A DNA stretch of 22,574 nucleotides from a virus (IMGVR_UViG_3300022748_000332:1-22574); one strand, 5' to 3'. Counted from the first letter of the stretch, positions 1-8,765 are shown. The notes: a model not told the origin generated them from the letters alone. Program-made: numbers and translations.

Positions 1-2
1 TT

Positions 3-1763
3 GACAGCCCTCTTACACAACTTGTAGGTAAGAATGGTCACGGTAAATCTAGTGTAGCTTTGATTTTGGAAGAAGTGCTATTTAATAAGAATAGCAAGGG
101 TATCAAGAAAGCTGATATCTTAAATCGTTACATTAAAGATAAAAGCTACACCATAGAATTAGATTTTGACAAAGACGGTGTAGATTATCAAATTAAGAGT
201 ACCCGTGGCACTACACAAGGTGTCAAGCTGTACAAAAGTGGCAATGATATTTCAGCACATACAGCCACAGCAACTTACAAAATGATCGAAGACGTTCTCG
301 GCTTCGATCATAAAACGTTTGCACAAATTGTTTACCAATCAAGTGCATCCAGCTTAGAATTCTTAACTGCGCCAGACACGGCTCGGAAAAAGTTCCTTAT
401 TGAGTTACTGAACCTAGGTAAATATACTAGAGCACAGGAAACTTTCAAAGAAGTTGCACAGGAACTTAGTCGCGAAATTTCAGTAGTAGAATCTCAAATT
501 AAAACTGTCAATAGCTGGTTAGATAAATATGGCAGTACGGATCTTACACATAGAGACTATGTGGAGGTTCCAGTAGTTAAAGATGATCTGATTAGTGGGC
601 AAGCAGAGATTACTAATAAATTAACTAATCTAGATCAGACCAATAGAAAAATTACAAATAATAATACCTACAAACAAGTACAGAGTGGCCTTAAATTATT
701 TCCAGTACCACCTGAACCAGTTGTAGAAGATCTAACAGCTAAAAAGGCTGTTTTCGTAAAAGAGCAAGTAGAAAATAATAAGATTATCAAAGATTCCCAA
801 GCGTTTATTAAGAAAATGCATGGCTTATCAGGTACTTGCCCAACTTGTTTACAAGCAATTGATGGAAGCAAAATTGCTGCATTATTAGCTGAACAGGAAG
901 AACTACAAAAACAAGCTACAGAAAAGTTAGAAGAAGTTAATGCAGCTTTAGATAATTATAAAAAGCAAGAAACTAAAATGGCTGCTGAAGTTTCTGAGTG
1001 GAATAAGGCTATCAAGTCTAAAGAAGAATGGGAGAAATACCATTCTCTAATTGATACCACTCTACCAGAAGATATTTTAGATAAGCATGACTTACAGCGT
1101 CAATTTGACGAATTACAGAATAAGATTACAGAGCTAAAGGCTGCTATTACTAAAGCTGAAAAGCATAATCGTGAAGCAGAAGCTCATAATGCTAAAGTAG
1201 AGATAGTATCCAATCAGTTAGTAGAAATGAACGAAGACTTAGAAAAGCACTCTGGTGTTCTTCATGAGTTATCAGAAAAGATGGGATTAATTAATATCCT
1301 GACTAAAACATTCTCTACTACAGGATTGGTAGCGTATAAGATTGAGTGCTTAGTAAAAGACTTAGAAGAACTTACTAATAAGTATTTAGTCGATCTGTCT
1401 GACGGCAGATTCCAAATAGCTTTCCGTATTAGTTCTAGTGATAAACTAAATGTAGTTATCACAGACAATAGCAAGGATATTGATATTCTTGCACTGAGTG
1501 GTGGTGAAAGAGCTCGTGTAAACGTAGCAACACTACTAGCCATTCGCAAATTAATGCAATCACTATCTAGTTCTCGCATTAATTTACTAATTCTGGACGA
1601 AACTGTTGAAACACTAGATGTAGACGGTAAAGAAAGATTAGTAGAGGTTCTTCTAAAGGAAGAATACTTAAATACGTTCCTAGTATCGCATGGGTTTACC
1701 CATCCGTTATTAGAAAAAATCCACGTTGTTAAGAAAAACAACATATCTCAAATAGAGGCATAA
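3..1763 (+). CDS. sbcC: SbcC/Rad50-type recombination ATPase, 5' end cut off by window edge
   Basis: The large subunit of an SbcCD/Mre11-Rad50-type (T4 gp46, T5 D13) nuclease complex, which uses ATP to process DNA ends and recombination intermediates in the cytoplasm. The frame is open from base 3, and the Walker A loop (GKNGHGKSS, bases 27-53) lies ahead of the first possible start, so the true start is outside the window. Next come a coiled-coil arm, a zinc hook CPTC at about 837-848, a second coiled coil, the ABC signature LSGGE near 1494-1508, Walker B (LLILDE) near 1585-1602 and the H-loop SHG near the end. The visible part is about 586 residues, close to phage SbcC length minus a short N-terminus. 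The SbcD/gp47 partner would be expected just upstream. A nuclease and a flap endonuclease follow, as in the T5 D12-D15 block. The family assignment is certain; the symbol names the family. Confidence 0.93.
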   Translation, partial: DSPLTQLVGKNGHGKSSVALILEEVLFNKNSKGIKKADILNRYIKDKSYTIELDFDKDGVDYQIKSTRGTTQGVKLYKSGNDISAHTATATYKMIEDVLGFDHKTFAQIVYQSSASSLEFLTAPDTARKKFLIELLNLGKYTRAQETFKEVAQELSREISVVESQIKTVNSWLDKYGSTDLTHRDYVEVPVVKDDLISGQAEITNKLTNLDQTNRKITNNNTYKQVQSGLKLFPVPPEPVVEDLTAKKAVFVKEQVENNKIIKDSQAFIKKMHGLSGTCPTCLQAIDGSKIAALLAEQEELQKQATEKLEEVNAALDNYKKQETKMAAEVSEWNKAIKSKEEWEKYHSLIDTTLPEDILDKHDLQRQFDELQNKITELKAAITKAEKHNREAEAHNAKVEIVSNQLVEMNEDLEKHSGVLHELSEKMGLINILTKTFSTTGLVAYKIECLVKDLEELTNKYLVDLSDGRFQIAFRISSSDKLNVVITDNSKDIDILALSGGERARVNVATLLAIRKLMQSLSSSRINLLILDETVETLDVDGKERLVEVLLKEEYLNTFLVSHGFTHPLLEKIHVVKKNNISQIEA

Positions 1764-1764
1764 T

Positions 1765-2037
1765 ATGAAATGTTACATTGTCAGAGAAACTACTGGGTAC
1801 CCTACAGTTATTCGTGATGGACAAGCAGTTGTGTTGTCTTTAGGTGATCAGTTCACAGAAGACGAATTAGCTAGCTTAACAGTTGAAACATATGTTACTT
1901 ACCTGTGTACAGAAGATAATTCTATCACAACTAAGACAGCAGATGAAACAACTCCAGCACCTGCACCTGCTGCAAAACCAGCAGCTAAAACTGCTCCAGC
2001 TCCTAAAGCTCCAGAAGAACCAGCAGCTGAAGAGTAA
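1765..2037 (+). CDS. Small acidic protein with Ala/Pro-rich tail, unknown function
   Basis: A 90-residue protein I do not recognise. Residues 1-60 look like a small folded domain (KCYIVRETTGYPTVIRDGQ at the start, then a THR/VAL-rich segment). The last 30 residues are a low-complexity Ala/Pro/Lys/Glu tail, probably disordered. It starts one base after the SbcC stop codon, with an AGAGG ribosome site inside the end of sbcC, and its own stop overlaps the next start (TAATG). That tight coupling suggests it is made together with the recombination proteins. No signal peptide or membrane segment is seen. Confidence 0.75.
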   Translation: MKCYIVRETTGYPTVIRDGQAVVLSLGDQFTEDELASLTVETYVTYLCTEDNSITTKTADETTPAPAPAAKPAAKTAPAPKAPEEPAAEE

Positions 2038-2495
2038 TGGTTGTTGATGCAAGAGCCAAGGGCGCAAGAACCGAAACTACAGTAAGAGATCTACTTAGAA
2101 AACATACACAGCTAACGTGGGAACGAGTACCTGGTTCTGGTGCCCTTGACCCTAAACATCAGCTTAAAGGCGACTTGTACGTACCAGGGAGAACTAATCT
2201 CTGGTGCGTAGAAGTTAAAGGCTATAAAGAAGATCATCTTACATCACATTTACTAACGTCTAAAACGCCGCAATTAGTGGAATTTTGGGAACAGACAACT
2301 CGTCAAGGTACGCAAGTAGGTAAAAAACCTCTGCTAATCTTCAAGTTTGACCGAAGCAAAGTCTTCGTAGCTTTTGACGATATGCCTAATAGCCAAAATT
2401 ACCGTTGCATCTACTATAACCATGAAAGCCACGAGTTCTATGTAGCTCTGCTGGAAGATTGGCTAAAGTGGGAGCAACCACAATTTGTGACTTGA
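2037..2495 (+). CDS. PD-(D/E)XK nuclease, Holliday-junction-resolvase (Hjc)-like
   Basis: A 152-residue putative endonuclease. The first 65 residues follow the archaeal Hjc-type resolvase pattern: KGARTE with Glu13, the GSGA motif near residues 33-36, Asp46 in KGDLYVP, and the EVK pair Glu59/Lys61. Together these form a complete PD-(D/E)XK metal site. It may resolve branched DNA made during recombination-dependent replication, but the fold is also used by other phage nucleases, so the substrate is inferred. The gene sits between SbcC and the 5' exonuclease, the place D14 holds in T5-like phages. Its start overlaps the previous stop by one base and has only a weak GAAGAG ribosome site, which suggests translational coupling. 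Confidence 0.75.
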   Translation: MVVDARAKGARTETTVRDLLRKHTQLTWERVPGSGALDPKHQLKGDLYVPGRTNLWCVEVKGYKEDHLTSHLLTSKTPQLVEFWEQTTRQGTQVGKKPLLIFKFDRSKVFVAFDDMPNSQNYRCIYYNHESHEFYVALLEDWLKWEQPQFVT

Positions 2496-2527
2496 AACAA
2501 GTAGTTGAAAAGTGTATAATATACACT
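2492..2527 (+). promoter_or_regulatory. Sigma70-type promoter with palindrome on the -10 box (P1)
   Basis: The -35 box TTGAAA (2492-2497), a 17-base spacer and a perfect -10 TATAAT (2515-2520) lie just before the flap endonuclease gene. A perfect inverted repeat with 8-base arms around one central base (AGTGTATAATATACACT, 2511-2527) is centred on the -10, which suggests an operator. Transcription would start near 2527, leaving a leader of only about 19 bases. It would drive the flap endonuclease, dUTPase, ribonucleotide reductase and the following small gene. Confidence 0.75.
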
Positions 2528-2545
2528 TAACCACGAAAATATATA

Positions 2546-3391
2546 ATGAAATCATTTCAACAAATTACACAAGCTAATAACACTTTGCTTATTGTGGACG
2601 CACTAAACTTGGCGTTCCGCTATAAGCATAGTGGTGCTACAGATTTTGCAGAAGACTACTTGCGTACAGTTAATAGCCTCAAGAAAAGTTACAAGGCTTC
2701 TCACGTTATTATCGCTAGTGATCAGGGATCTTCTACATACCGTAAAGCTATTTATCCTGAGTATAAACAAAACCGTAAAGATAAACAAGCCGAACAAACT
2801 GAAGCAGAAGCCGCAGCCTTTGAACTTTTCTTTGAAGATTTCTTGGCTACGCTAGAACATATCAAAGCTAACACAGATTATCCAGTTATTCGATTCCAAG
2901 GCGTTGAAGCTGACGATATTGCAGCTTACATCGTTTCCAAGAAAAAATCACTCAAGTTTGACGAAATTTGGCTAGTCTCCTCCGATAAGGACTGGGACCT
3001 GCTTATCGAACCTAAAGTTAGTCGTTTTTCGTATGTTACTCGTAAAGAAACAACTTTCGAGAACTGGAACGATCACTACGATTGGAGTCCTGAGGATTAT
3101 ATCTCTATTAAGTGTCTAACAGGCGATACGGGCGATAACGTATTTGGAGTTCCAAGTATCGGCCCTAAACGGGCAGCCTCCTTAGTTGCTGAGTATGGTT
3201 CTACATGGGATATTATTGCCAGCATCCCACTAAACGGCAAGTATAAATATATTCAAGAGCTGAATAAATGCAAAGATCAGCTTATGCTCAATTATCAACT
3301 AATGGACTTGGTTACTCATTGTGAGGAAGCTGTTGGTGAAGATAATTGTAAAGAAATTGATAACATCTTAGAAACTTATACAAATGAATAA
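2546..3391 (+). CDS. T5 D15-type 5'-3' exonuclease / flap endonuclease
   Basis: A structure-specific nuclease that removes 5' flaps and RNA primers during phage DNA replication; 281 residues, similar in length to T5 D15. Metal-binding residues are visible in order: Asp18 (LLIVDALN), Arg66/Lys67 of the active-site arch, Glu121-Asp123-Asp124 (EADDIAAY), Asp147 and Asp149 (SSDKDWD), and Asp194/Asp197 (LTGDTGDN). The helix-3-turn-helix DNA clamp follows (GVPSIGPKRA, residues 201-210). It is the first gene after promoter P1. The ATG at 2546 has no clear Shine-Dalgarno sequence and a leader of only about 19 bases, so start efficiency may be modest, but no better start lies upstream. It overlaps dUTPase by 8 bases. 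Confidence 0.93.
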   Translation: MKSFQQITQANNTLLIVDALNLAFRYKHSGATDFAEDYLRTVNSLKKSYKASHVIIASDQGSSTYRKAIYPEYKQNRKDKQAEQTEAEAAAFELFFEDFLATLEHIKANTDYPVIRFQGVEADDIAAYIVSKKKSLKFDEIWLVSSDKDWDLLIEPKVSRFSYVTRKETTFENWNDHYDWSPEDYISIKCLTGDTGDNVFGVPSIGPKRAASLVAEYGSTWDIIASIPLNGKYKYIQELNKCKDQLMLNYQLMDLVTHCEEAVGEDNCKEIDNILETYTNE

Positions 3392-3851
3392 CGCAATTTT
3401 AGTAAGCACTGGTACTATAGGGCAATATACCTATTCGACACTGGATTGCTTAGTATCTCCTGGAGCTAAACTTCCACAACGTGCACATCGTACCGATGCC
3501 GGAGCCGATTTGTTCTCATATGAACAACACGAAATTTATCCCGGTGAGCAAAAACTTGTTGATACAGGTATAGCGATTAAAATTCCGGAAGGCTTTGTTG
3601 GCCTTATTTATAATCGCAGTTCGCAAGGGAAAAAAGGCATTACAATCCCACATTCTGTTGGAGTCATTGATTCCGATTATCGTGGAAATTTAAAAGTATT
3701 GCTAAAAAATATTTCAGAAGACCCATATAAAATTGAGGTCGGAGACAGAATTGCCCAGTTAGTTATTCAGCGAGTTGAGTTATTCGGATTTAAAGATACA
3801 TGGAATGATACTGCACGAGGCACTGGTGGTTTTGGTAGTACAGGACAATAA
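3384..3851 (+). CDS. dut: dUTP diphosphatase (trimeric dUTPase)
   Basis: Hydrolyses dUTP to dUMP and diphosphate, keeping uracil out of phage DNA and supplying dUMP for thymidylate. All five trimeric-dUTPase motifs are present in 155 residues: DAGADLF (38-44), NRSS (77-80), GVIDSDYRG with catalytic Asp96 (93-101), GDRIAQLVI (120-128) and the C-terminal glycine-rich flap RGTGGFGSTG (145-154). A short N-terminal extension of about 20 residues precedes the core. The start overlaps the flap endonuclease by 8 bases and lacks a good ribosome site, suggesting coupled translation. It belongs to a nucleotide-supply pair with the next gene. Confidence 0.96.
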   Translation: MNNAILVSTGTIGQYTYSTLDCLVSPGAKLPQRAHRTDAGADLFSYEQHEIYPGEQKLVDTGIAIKIPEGFVGLIYNRSSQGKKGITIPHSVGVIDSDYRGNLKVLLKNISEDPYKIEVGDRIAQLVIQRVELFGFKDTWNDTARGTGGFGSTGQ

Positions 3852-3860
3852 AGGAATTAA

Positions 3861-5825
3861 ATGGCAGTCAGCACACGAGCACAAGTAATTACACGTCGTA
3901 CATACAATCGTCCTATTTCAGACGACGGAAAAGAATTTGAAACATGGCAAGAAACAGTTGCCCGAGTTATTGATCATCAAGAATGGTTGTGGCAACGAGC
4001 AGTCGGACGCGACTTAAATGACGTAGAGTATGCAGAACTGTATGATCTAGAACAGCTAATGCTAGATCGTAAAGTTCTAATGAGTGGTCGTACACTATGG
4101 CTTGGCGGCACTAATGTTGCTAAGACTCGTGAAGCCTCTCAGTTCAACTGTAGCTTCACACACGTTGAAACAATCTATGACGTAGTAGACGTTCTATGGC
4201 TACTGCTACAGGGTTGCGGTGTTGGATTCAAACCAGTTGTGGGTACATTAAACGGCTTCTCTAAGCCTATTAAAAATATCAAAGTAGTACGCTCTACTAG
4301 AACCGATAAAGGTGGTAAAGAGCATAACGCAGAGTGGTTCGATGAAAGTACAAAAACTTGGACAATTCAAGTTGGCGACTCAGCCGAAGCATGGGCAAAA
4401 TCCATTGGCAAGTTATTGGCTGGCAAGTATCCAGCGGATACTCTTGTTCTTGATTTTAGTCAGCTTCGTCCTGCAGGTGAAAGGTTAAAAGGTTATGGAT
4501 GGATTTCGTCAGGTGATTCTGCAATTAGTATTGCTTATACTGCTATTGCCAATATTCTTAATGGCCGTGCTGACAGTTTACTTACTAGGATGGATATTCT
4601 GGACATTGTTAACCATCTCGGCACTATTCTATCCTCTCGTCGCAGTGCTGAAATCGCGCTATTCGATTACGGTCAACCAGAGTGGGAAGAATTTGCTGTA
4701 GCCAAGAAAGATTGGTGGTTACATAACAATGCACATCGTACGCAATCTAACAACTCTCTAGTATTCAAAGAGAAGCCACTTAAAGCAGACCTAGAACGTA
4801 TCTTTGATATGATGGTTAAAGCAGGCGGCAGTGAACCAGGTTTTATTAATGAAGTCGAAGCACTTAGGAGAGCCCCTTGGTTTAAGGGAGCCAATCCATG
4901 CGTTGAAATCTTACTCGGTAATAAGGCTTTCTGTAACCTTACCGAAACTGACATTGCCAAGTTCAAAGGCGACACTGCCGGTTTGCACAACGCTATACGA
5001 CTTGCAGCTCGTGCCAACTACCGACAAACGTGTGTTAACCTTCAGGACGGTATACTTCAGGAATCTTGGCATCTTAACAACTATTTCCTTAGACTCTGTG
5101 GTGTGGGGCTAACTGGTATCGCTATGCGTCCAGATATGGGTTCTTATGACTATGAGTACCTAAAGCGTACAGCCACTGGCGCAGCCATCGGAATGGCTCA
5201 AGAGTTGGGACTACCAGCACCTAAGAACGTTACCTGTATCAAACCATCCGGTACATTGTCTAAGATTATGGACACTACAGAGGGCGTACATAAACCTCTA
5301 GGAAAGTACATTTTCAACAATGTTCAGTTTAGTAAGCATGACCCTGTAGTGGAGAAGTTGCGTGACGCTGGTTATCGTGTTATTAATCATCCTGTGGATG
5401 ATAGCGGAGTTCTAGTAACATTCCCTGTTATGTGGGACGGAGTTCCATTTGATGAAGTTGACGGTAAGGAAGTTAACCTTGAATCTGCCATTGTGCAGTT
5501 AGAGCGTTATAAGTTGCTGCAAACTTCTTGGAATCAGCAAAACACTTCTGTAACTATCTCCTATGATCCTACTGAAGTACCAGAAATTATTGACTGGTTA
5601 CTAGATAACTGGGATTGTTATGTTGGTGTTTCGTTCATCTACAGAACAGATCCGACTAAGACAGCTAAAGATCTTGGCTACTTATATCTCCCACAGGAAG
5701 TTGTAACTGAACAAGATTACAACGACTACGTTAAAACATTAAGCACTGTTGACCTTAACAACACTAACTCGTTTGACGAGATTACTGATGCTGAGTGCGC
5801 TACCGGTGCCTGTCCAATTAAGTAA
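3861..5825 (+). CDS. nrdJ: Adenosylcobalamin-dependent class II ribonucleoside-triphosphate reductase
   Basis: Reduces ribonucleoside triphosphates to dNTPs using a B12-derived thiyl radical; a single-chain enzyme of the Lactobacillus leichmannii RTPR type. The chemistry residues line up: Cys97 (NCSF) and Cys358 (FCNLTE) as the redox pair, Cys347 as the radical cysteine, Asn345 and Glu349 in NPCVE, and a C-terminal CX4C relay Cys646/Cys651 for thioredoxin or similar reductants. At 654 residues it is somewhat shorter than the 739-residue Lactobacillus enzyme. An AAGGA ribosome site precedes the ATG. It needs no oxygen and no second subunit, but the host must supply adenosylcobalamin. Together with dUTPase it supplies dNTPs for replication. 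Confidence 0.95.
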   Translation: MAVSTRAQVITRRTYNRPISDDGKEFETWQETVARVIDHQEWLWQRAVGRDLNDVEYAELYDLEQLMLDRKVLMSGRTLWLGGTNVAKTREASQFNCSFTHVETIYDVVDVLWLLLQGCGVGFKPVVGTLNGFSKPIKNIKVVRSTRTDKGGKEHNAEWFDESTKTWTIQVGDSAEAWAKSIGKLLAGKYPADTLVLDFSQLRPAGERLKGYGWISSGDSAISIAYTAIANILNGRADSLLTRMDILDIVNHLGTILSSRRSAEIALFDYGQPEWEEFAVAKKDWWLHNNAHRTQSNNSLVFKEKPLKADLERIFDMMVKAGGSEPGFINEVEALRRAPWFKGANPCVEILLGNKAFCNLTETDIAKFKGDTAGLHNAIRLAARANYRQTCVNLQDGILQESWHLNNYFLRLCGVGLTGIAMRPDMGSYDYEYLKRTATGAAIGMAQELGLPAPKNVTCIKPSGTLSKIMDTTEGVHKPLGKYIFNNVQFSKHDPVVEKLRDAGYRVINHPVDDSGVLVTFPVMWDGVPFDEVDGKEVNLESAIVQLERYKLLQTSWNQQNTSVTISYDPTEVPEIIDWLLDNWDCYVGVSFIYRTDPTKTAKDLGYLYLPQEVVTEQDYNDYVKTLSTVDLNNTNSFDEITDAECATGACPIK

Positions 5826-5826
5826 T

Positions 5827-6000
5827 ATGATTGCTAATAACACAGAAATTACACTTACTGTAACTATTGAAGAAGCAAACAATCTTCTAGCAGGTTTGCA
5901 AGAACTACCTGCTAGAATTTGTAACCCGCTTACGCTTAAATTACAAAAACAAGCGCAAGATCAACTTCCAGCCCAAGAGGTTGAGAAAAAAGCTAATTAA
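5827..6000 (+). CDS. Small hypothetical protein, 57 residues
   Basis: A short gene starting two bases after the ribonucleotide reductase stop codon and ending just before a strong terminator, so it is the last gene of the rightward DNA-metabolism operon. The protein begins MIANNTEITLTVTIEEANN and has a Leu/Gln-rich helical second half. It has no signal peptide, membrane segment or known motif that I can see. The frame is open further upstream inside nrdJ, but the ATG at 5827 is the only start that makes sense. The ribosome site is weak, so it is probably read by ribosomes finishing nrdJ. Confidence 0.65.
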   Translation: MIANNTEITLTVTIEEANNLLAGLQELPARICNPLTLKLQKQAQDQLPAQEVEKKAN

Positions 6001-6010
6001 TTTTAGCAAC

Positions 6011-6050
6011 AAAAAGCCCCCACATAGAAATATGTGGGGGCTTTTTTCTT
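6011..6050 (+). terminator. Rho-independent terminator after the nucleotide-metabolism operon
   Basis: A perfect 12-base-pair stem (6015-6026 with 6031-6042, AGCCCCCACATA arm) closed by a GAAA tetraloop and followed by a run of T. An A-run also precedes the stem, so it could work in both directions. It separates the replication operon from the strong promoter at 6145. Confidence 0.93.
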
Positions 6051-6144
6051 TTCCGGAACATAATTTCGAAACCATAAGTTTCTCCTGTTCCTCGTGCAAA
6101 AATGCTACGTAGTATAAATGCTCCTGGAACCCTAAAAGCTCTCA

Positions 6145-6174
6145 TTGACCAATTATAGCAAAAGTGCTATAATT
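6145..6174 (+). promoter_or_regulatory. Strong sigma70-type promoter with 10-bp inverted repeat (P2)
   Basis: The -35 box TTGACC (6145-6150), an exact 17-base spacer and a perfect TATAAT (6168-6173). A perfect inverted repeat with 10-base arms and a 4-base centre (AATTATAGCA, 6151-6160, with TGCTATAATT, 6165-6174) fills the spacer and covers the -10, so a bound regulator would block polymerase. Transcription should start near 6180 and read the 6240-7217 gene, with part continuing into dps and the collagen-like gene. Confidence 0.8.
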
Positions 6175-6180
6175 ATCTTA

Positions 6181-6199
6181 AGTCGAAAATTTTTCGACT
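6181..6199. promoter_or_regulatory. 19-bp perfect palindrome at the P2 transcription start
   Basis: AGTCGAAAA and TTTTCGACT form 9-base arms around one central T. It lies at or just after the predicted start of transcription from P2. As DNA it is a good candidate operator; as RNA it would give a hairpin at the 5' end of the message that could protect it from decay. A smaller repeat, TGATA / TATCA (6205-6219), follows. The sequence alone does not decide between these roles. Confidence 0.55.
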
Positions 6200-6239
6200 G
6201 CGCGTGATACGCATTATCATTTATATCCAAAGGATTATC

Positions 6240-7217
6240 ATGGCGGATACAATTGACGGCGTACCAGCAGATACAGCGACTACACAGCCAGAAGTGGCAA
6301 AGGCAGTTACTGATGATCTAATGAGTGCGCTAAATCAGCAAGCTGATCAAGCTCGTAGATATTACGAGAAATTGGCTAAACAAATTAAACAAGTCGCTAT
6401 AAATGCGGCAAATAGTACTACAAGTACAGGAGATACAAAAATGGCAGATATCGTAACACCAACCATGCCTATGATGATGGGCAATGCAGGCGGCGACGGA
6501 CTATTCGGAGCAGGAGGCGGCGGTTTAATCGGCGGTCTAATCTTAGGTTCTTTACTACGTAACAATGGCAACTTATTCGGCGGCGATGGTGCTGGCGTAG
6601 CGGGTGCAGTTCTACGTAACCCACCAGAACAAAACCAAGCTAATATGGATTTAATGGCCGGAATCGGTGCAGTAGACAAGGCAGTTGCCGTTTCTACAGC
6701 AGCCCTAGAAGGTTCAAATTCAGCACAAACAAATATGCTATCTGGACAATTAAGTCAAGTAGCAGCAGCAACTGTAGCCCAGATTACTGGCGTTAAAGAA
6801 GCTGTAACAAGCAATGCAATGGTTCTAGCTCAGCAATTAAATCAGCTAAATACTAATTTAATGGCTACAGCTAATGAAACACAGAAAACTGTAACTAATG
6901 ACGGCGATAAGACTCGTGCTCTAATCACTGCTCAGTATGAAGCTAACCTACAACGTCAACTAAGCGACGCTAATGCCGCTATTATTGAACTACGTAGCCG
7001 TGAAAATGCTTCTACTATTGGTCGCGGTGTTGAAGTTACTACAACTAACAACATTAACCAAATGCAACAACAGCAACAACAACAAGCTCAGTTTGCTCAA
7101 CTAGGTAACCTAATCTTAGGTCTTGGTCAAGCTATTCGTAGTACAAACGAAGCTATTAACGTTGGAAGCGGTACACTAACTGCTAACCCAACTAACACTA
7201 ACACTAACATTCGTTAA
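6240..7217 (+). CDS. Gly- and Gln-rich coiled-coil protein, probable virion protein
   Basis: A 325-residue protein of unknown exact role. Residues 1-60 are a short helical domain. About 70-135 is a Gly/Met-rich hydrophobic stretch (GGGGLIGGLILGSLL), and the middle is Ala/Gln-rich and likely coiled coil. A glutamine run near residue 280 and an Asn/Thr-rich tail close it. The ATG at 6240 has AAAGGA at the right distance; a GTG 36 bases upstream keeps the frame open but has no ribosome site. A second ATG at 6441 (MADIVTP) has AGGAG 8 bases ahead and could give a shorter form of about 258 residues. It stands alone between promoter P2 and a terminator, which fits a highly expressed structural protein. 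The structural role is inference. Confidence 0.7.
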   Translation: MADTIDGVPADTATTQPEVAKAVTDDLMSALNQQADQARRYYEKLAKQIKQVAINAANSTTSTGDTKMADIVTPTMPMMMGNAGGDGLFGAGGGGLIGGLILGSLLRNNGNLFGGDGAGVAGAVLRNPPEQNQANMDLMAGIGAVDKAVAVSTAALEGSNSAQTNMLSGQLSQVAAATVAQITGVKEAVTSNAMVLAQQLNQLNTNLMATANETQKTVTNDGDKTRALITAQYEANLQRQLSDANAAIIELRSRENASTIGRGVEVTTTNNINQMQQQQQQQAQFAQLGNLILGLGQAIRSTNEAINVGSGTLTANPTNTNTNIR

Positions 7218-7224
7218 TTAGTCT

Positions 7225-7257
7225 AAGCCCCGCAGCCACAAGTTGTGGGGCTTTTTT
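7225..7257 (+). terminator. Rho-independent terminator after the 6240-7217 gene
   Basis: The stem AAGCCCC / GGGGCTT extends inward through two wobble pairs and is followed by six T. It lies 8 bases after the stop codon and only 14 bases before the dps start, so dps and the collagen-like gene, which have no promoter of their own that I can see, probably depend on partial read-through. Confidence 0.88.
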
Positions 7258-7270
7258 ATAGGAGAATTAA

Positions 7271-8288
<1,018 letters not shown>

Positions 8289-8328
8289 GAAAAGCCCCAG
8301 TACGCTAGTACGTGGGGCTTTTCTTTTA
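8289..8328. terminator. Bidirectional terminator between convergent operons
   Basis: GAAAAGCCCC (8289-8298) pairs with GGGGCTTTTC (8314-8323), with inner pairs GTAC / GTAC. T-runs lie on the 3' side for both strands. It ends the rightward collagen-like gene and the leftward phoH-dps operon; its right edge touches the stop codon of the leftward dps. Confidence 0.92.
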
Positions 8329-8757
8329 CATGGAACTGCGCAACATCCAGCAGTGTTTTTCATGCGCATCAATGCGCTCTGCTAGGAAGTTCTCGAAACC
8401 ATATTTACCATAAATATCACATAGGTTATATGCTTCTTTTAGTGCAGTAATTAGGGTTTCACCGTCATTATATAGTTGAGTTACCATTTCATCTTTGCTA
8501 GGAGCACTGTTTTGCTCAGTAATAGCTGCGATAGAAATTAGTTCTGCTAAACTATTAGGTACATCGATTTGTAGTGTACGTGTCTTTTCTGCGAAATCGT
8601 CAACACTACCATATACTTCATCATAGATTTTCTCAAATAGAGCATGATACTCTTGGAAATCTTTATCCTTTACGTTCCAGTGAAAGGCGTGAGCTTTATA
8701 ATAGTATAGAACTGTTGAAGCAAATGCCTTAAGCACTGCTTTATTTAATTCTTCCAT
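8326..8757 (-). CDS. Dps-like mini-ferritin (second copy)
   Basis: A 143-residue paralogue of the 7271-7726 protein, sharing AFAST near the start, HWNV, FAE, DEM and the C-terminal NFL-ER-D-H-KH-WML pattern. The ferroxidase ligands His26, His38, Asp53 and Glu57 are in Dps register, so iron oxidation should be possible. It follows phoH by 8 bases, its AAGGAT ribosome site overlaps the phoH stop, and the operon is read from promoter P3. The gene ends at the shared two-way terminator. The two copies could form separate or mixed cages; the sequence does not tell which. Confidence in the fold is high, in physiological role moderate. Confidence 0.85.
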   Translation of the reverse strand: MEELNKAVLKAFASTVLYYYKAHAFHWNVKDKDFQEYHALFEKIYDEVYGSVDDFAEKTRTLQIDVPNSLAELISIAAITEQNSAPSKDEMVTQLYNDGETLITALKEAYNLCDIYGKYGFENFLAERIDAHEKHCWMLRSSM

Positions 8758-8765
8758 ATTAATCC

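Noticed and set aside
1262-1744. Long open frame on the minus strand opposite sbcC
   Set aside because: It lies wholly inside the ABC-ATPase coding region, which carries all expected motifs, and the product has no recognisable pattern.
4673-5017. Open frame on the minus strand opposite the ribonucleotide reductase
   Set aside because: Shadow of nrdJ; the overlapped plus-strand sequence encodes the catalytic NPCVE region.
6204-6239. GTG upstream start for the 6240-7217 gene
   Set aside because: No ribosome site, and it lies in the promoter leader repeats; the ATG at 6240 has AAAGGA well placed.
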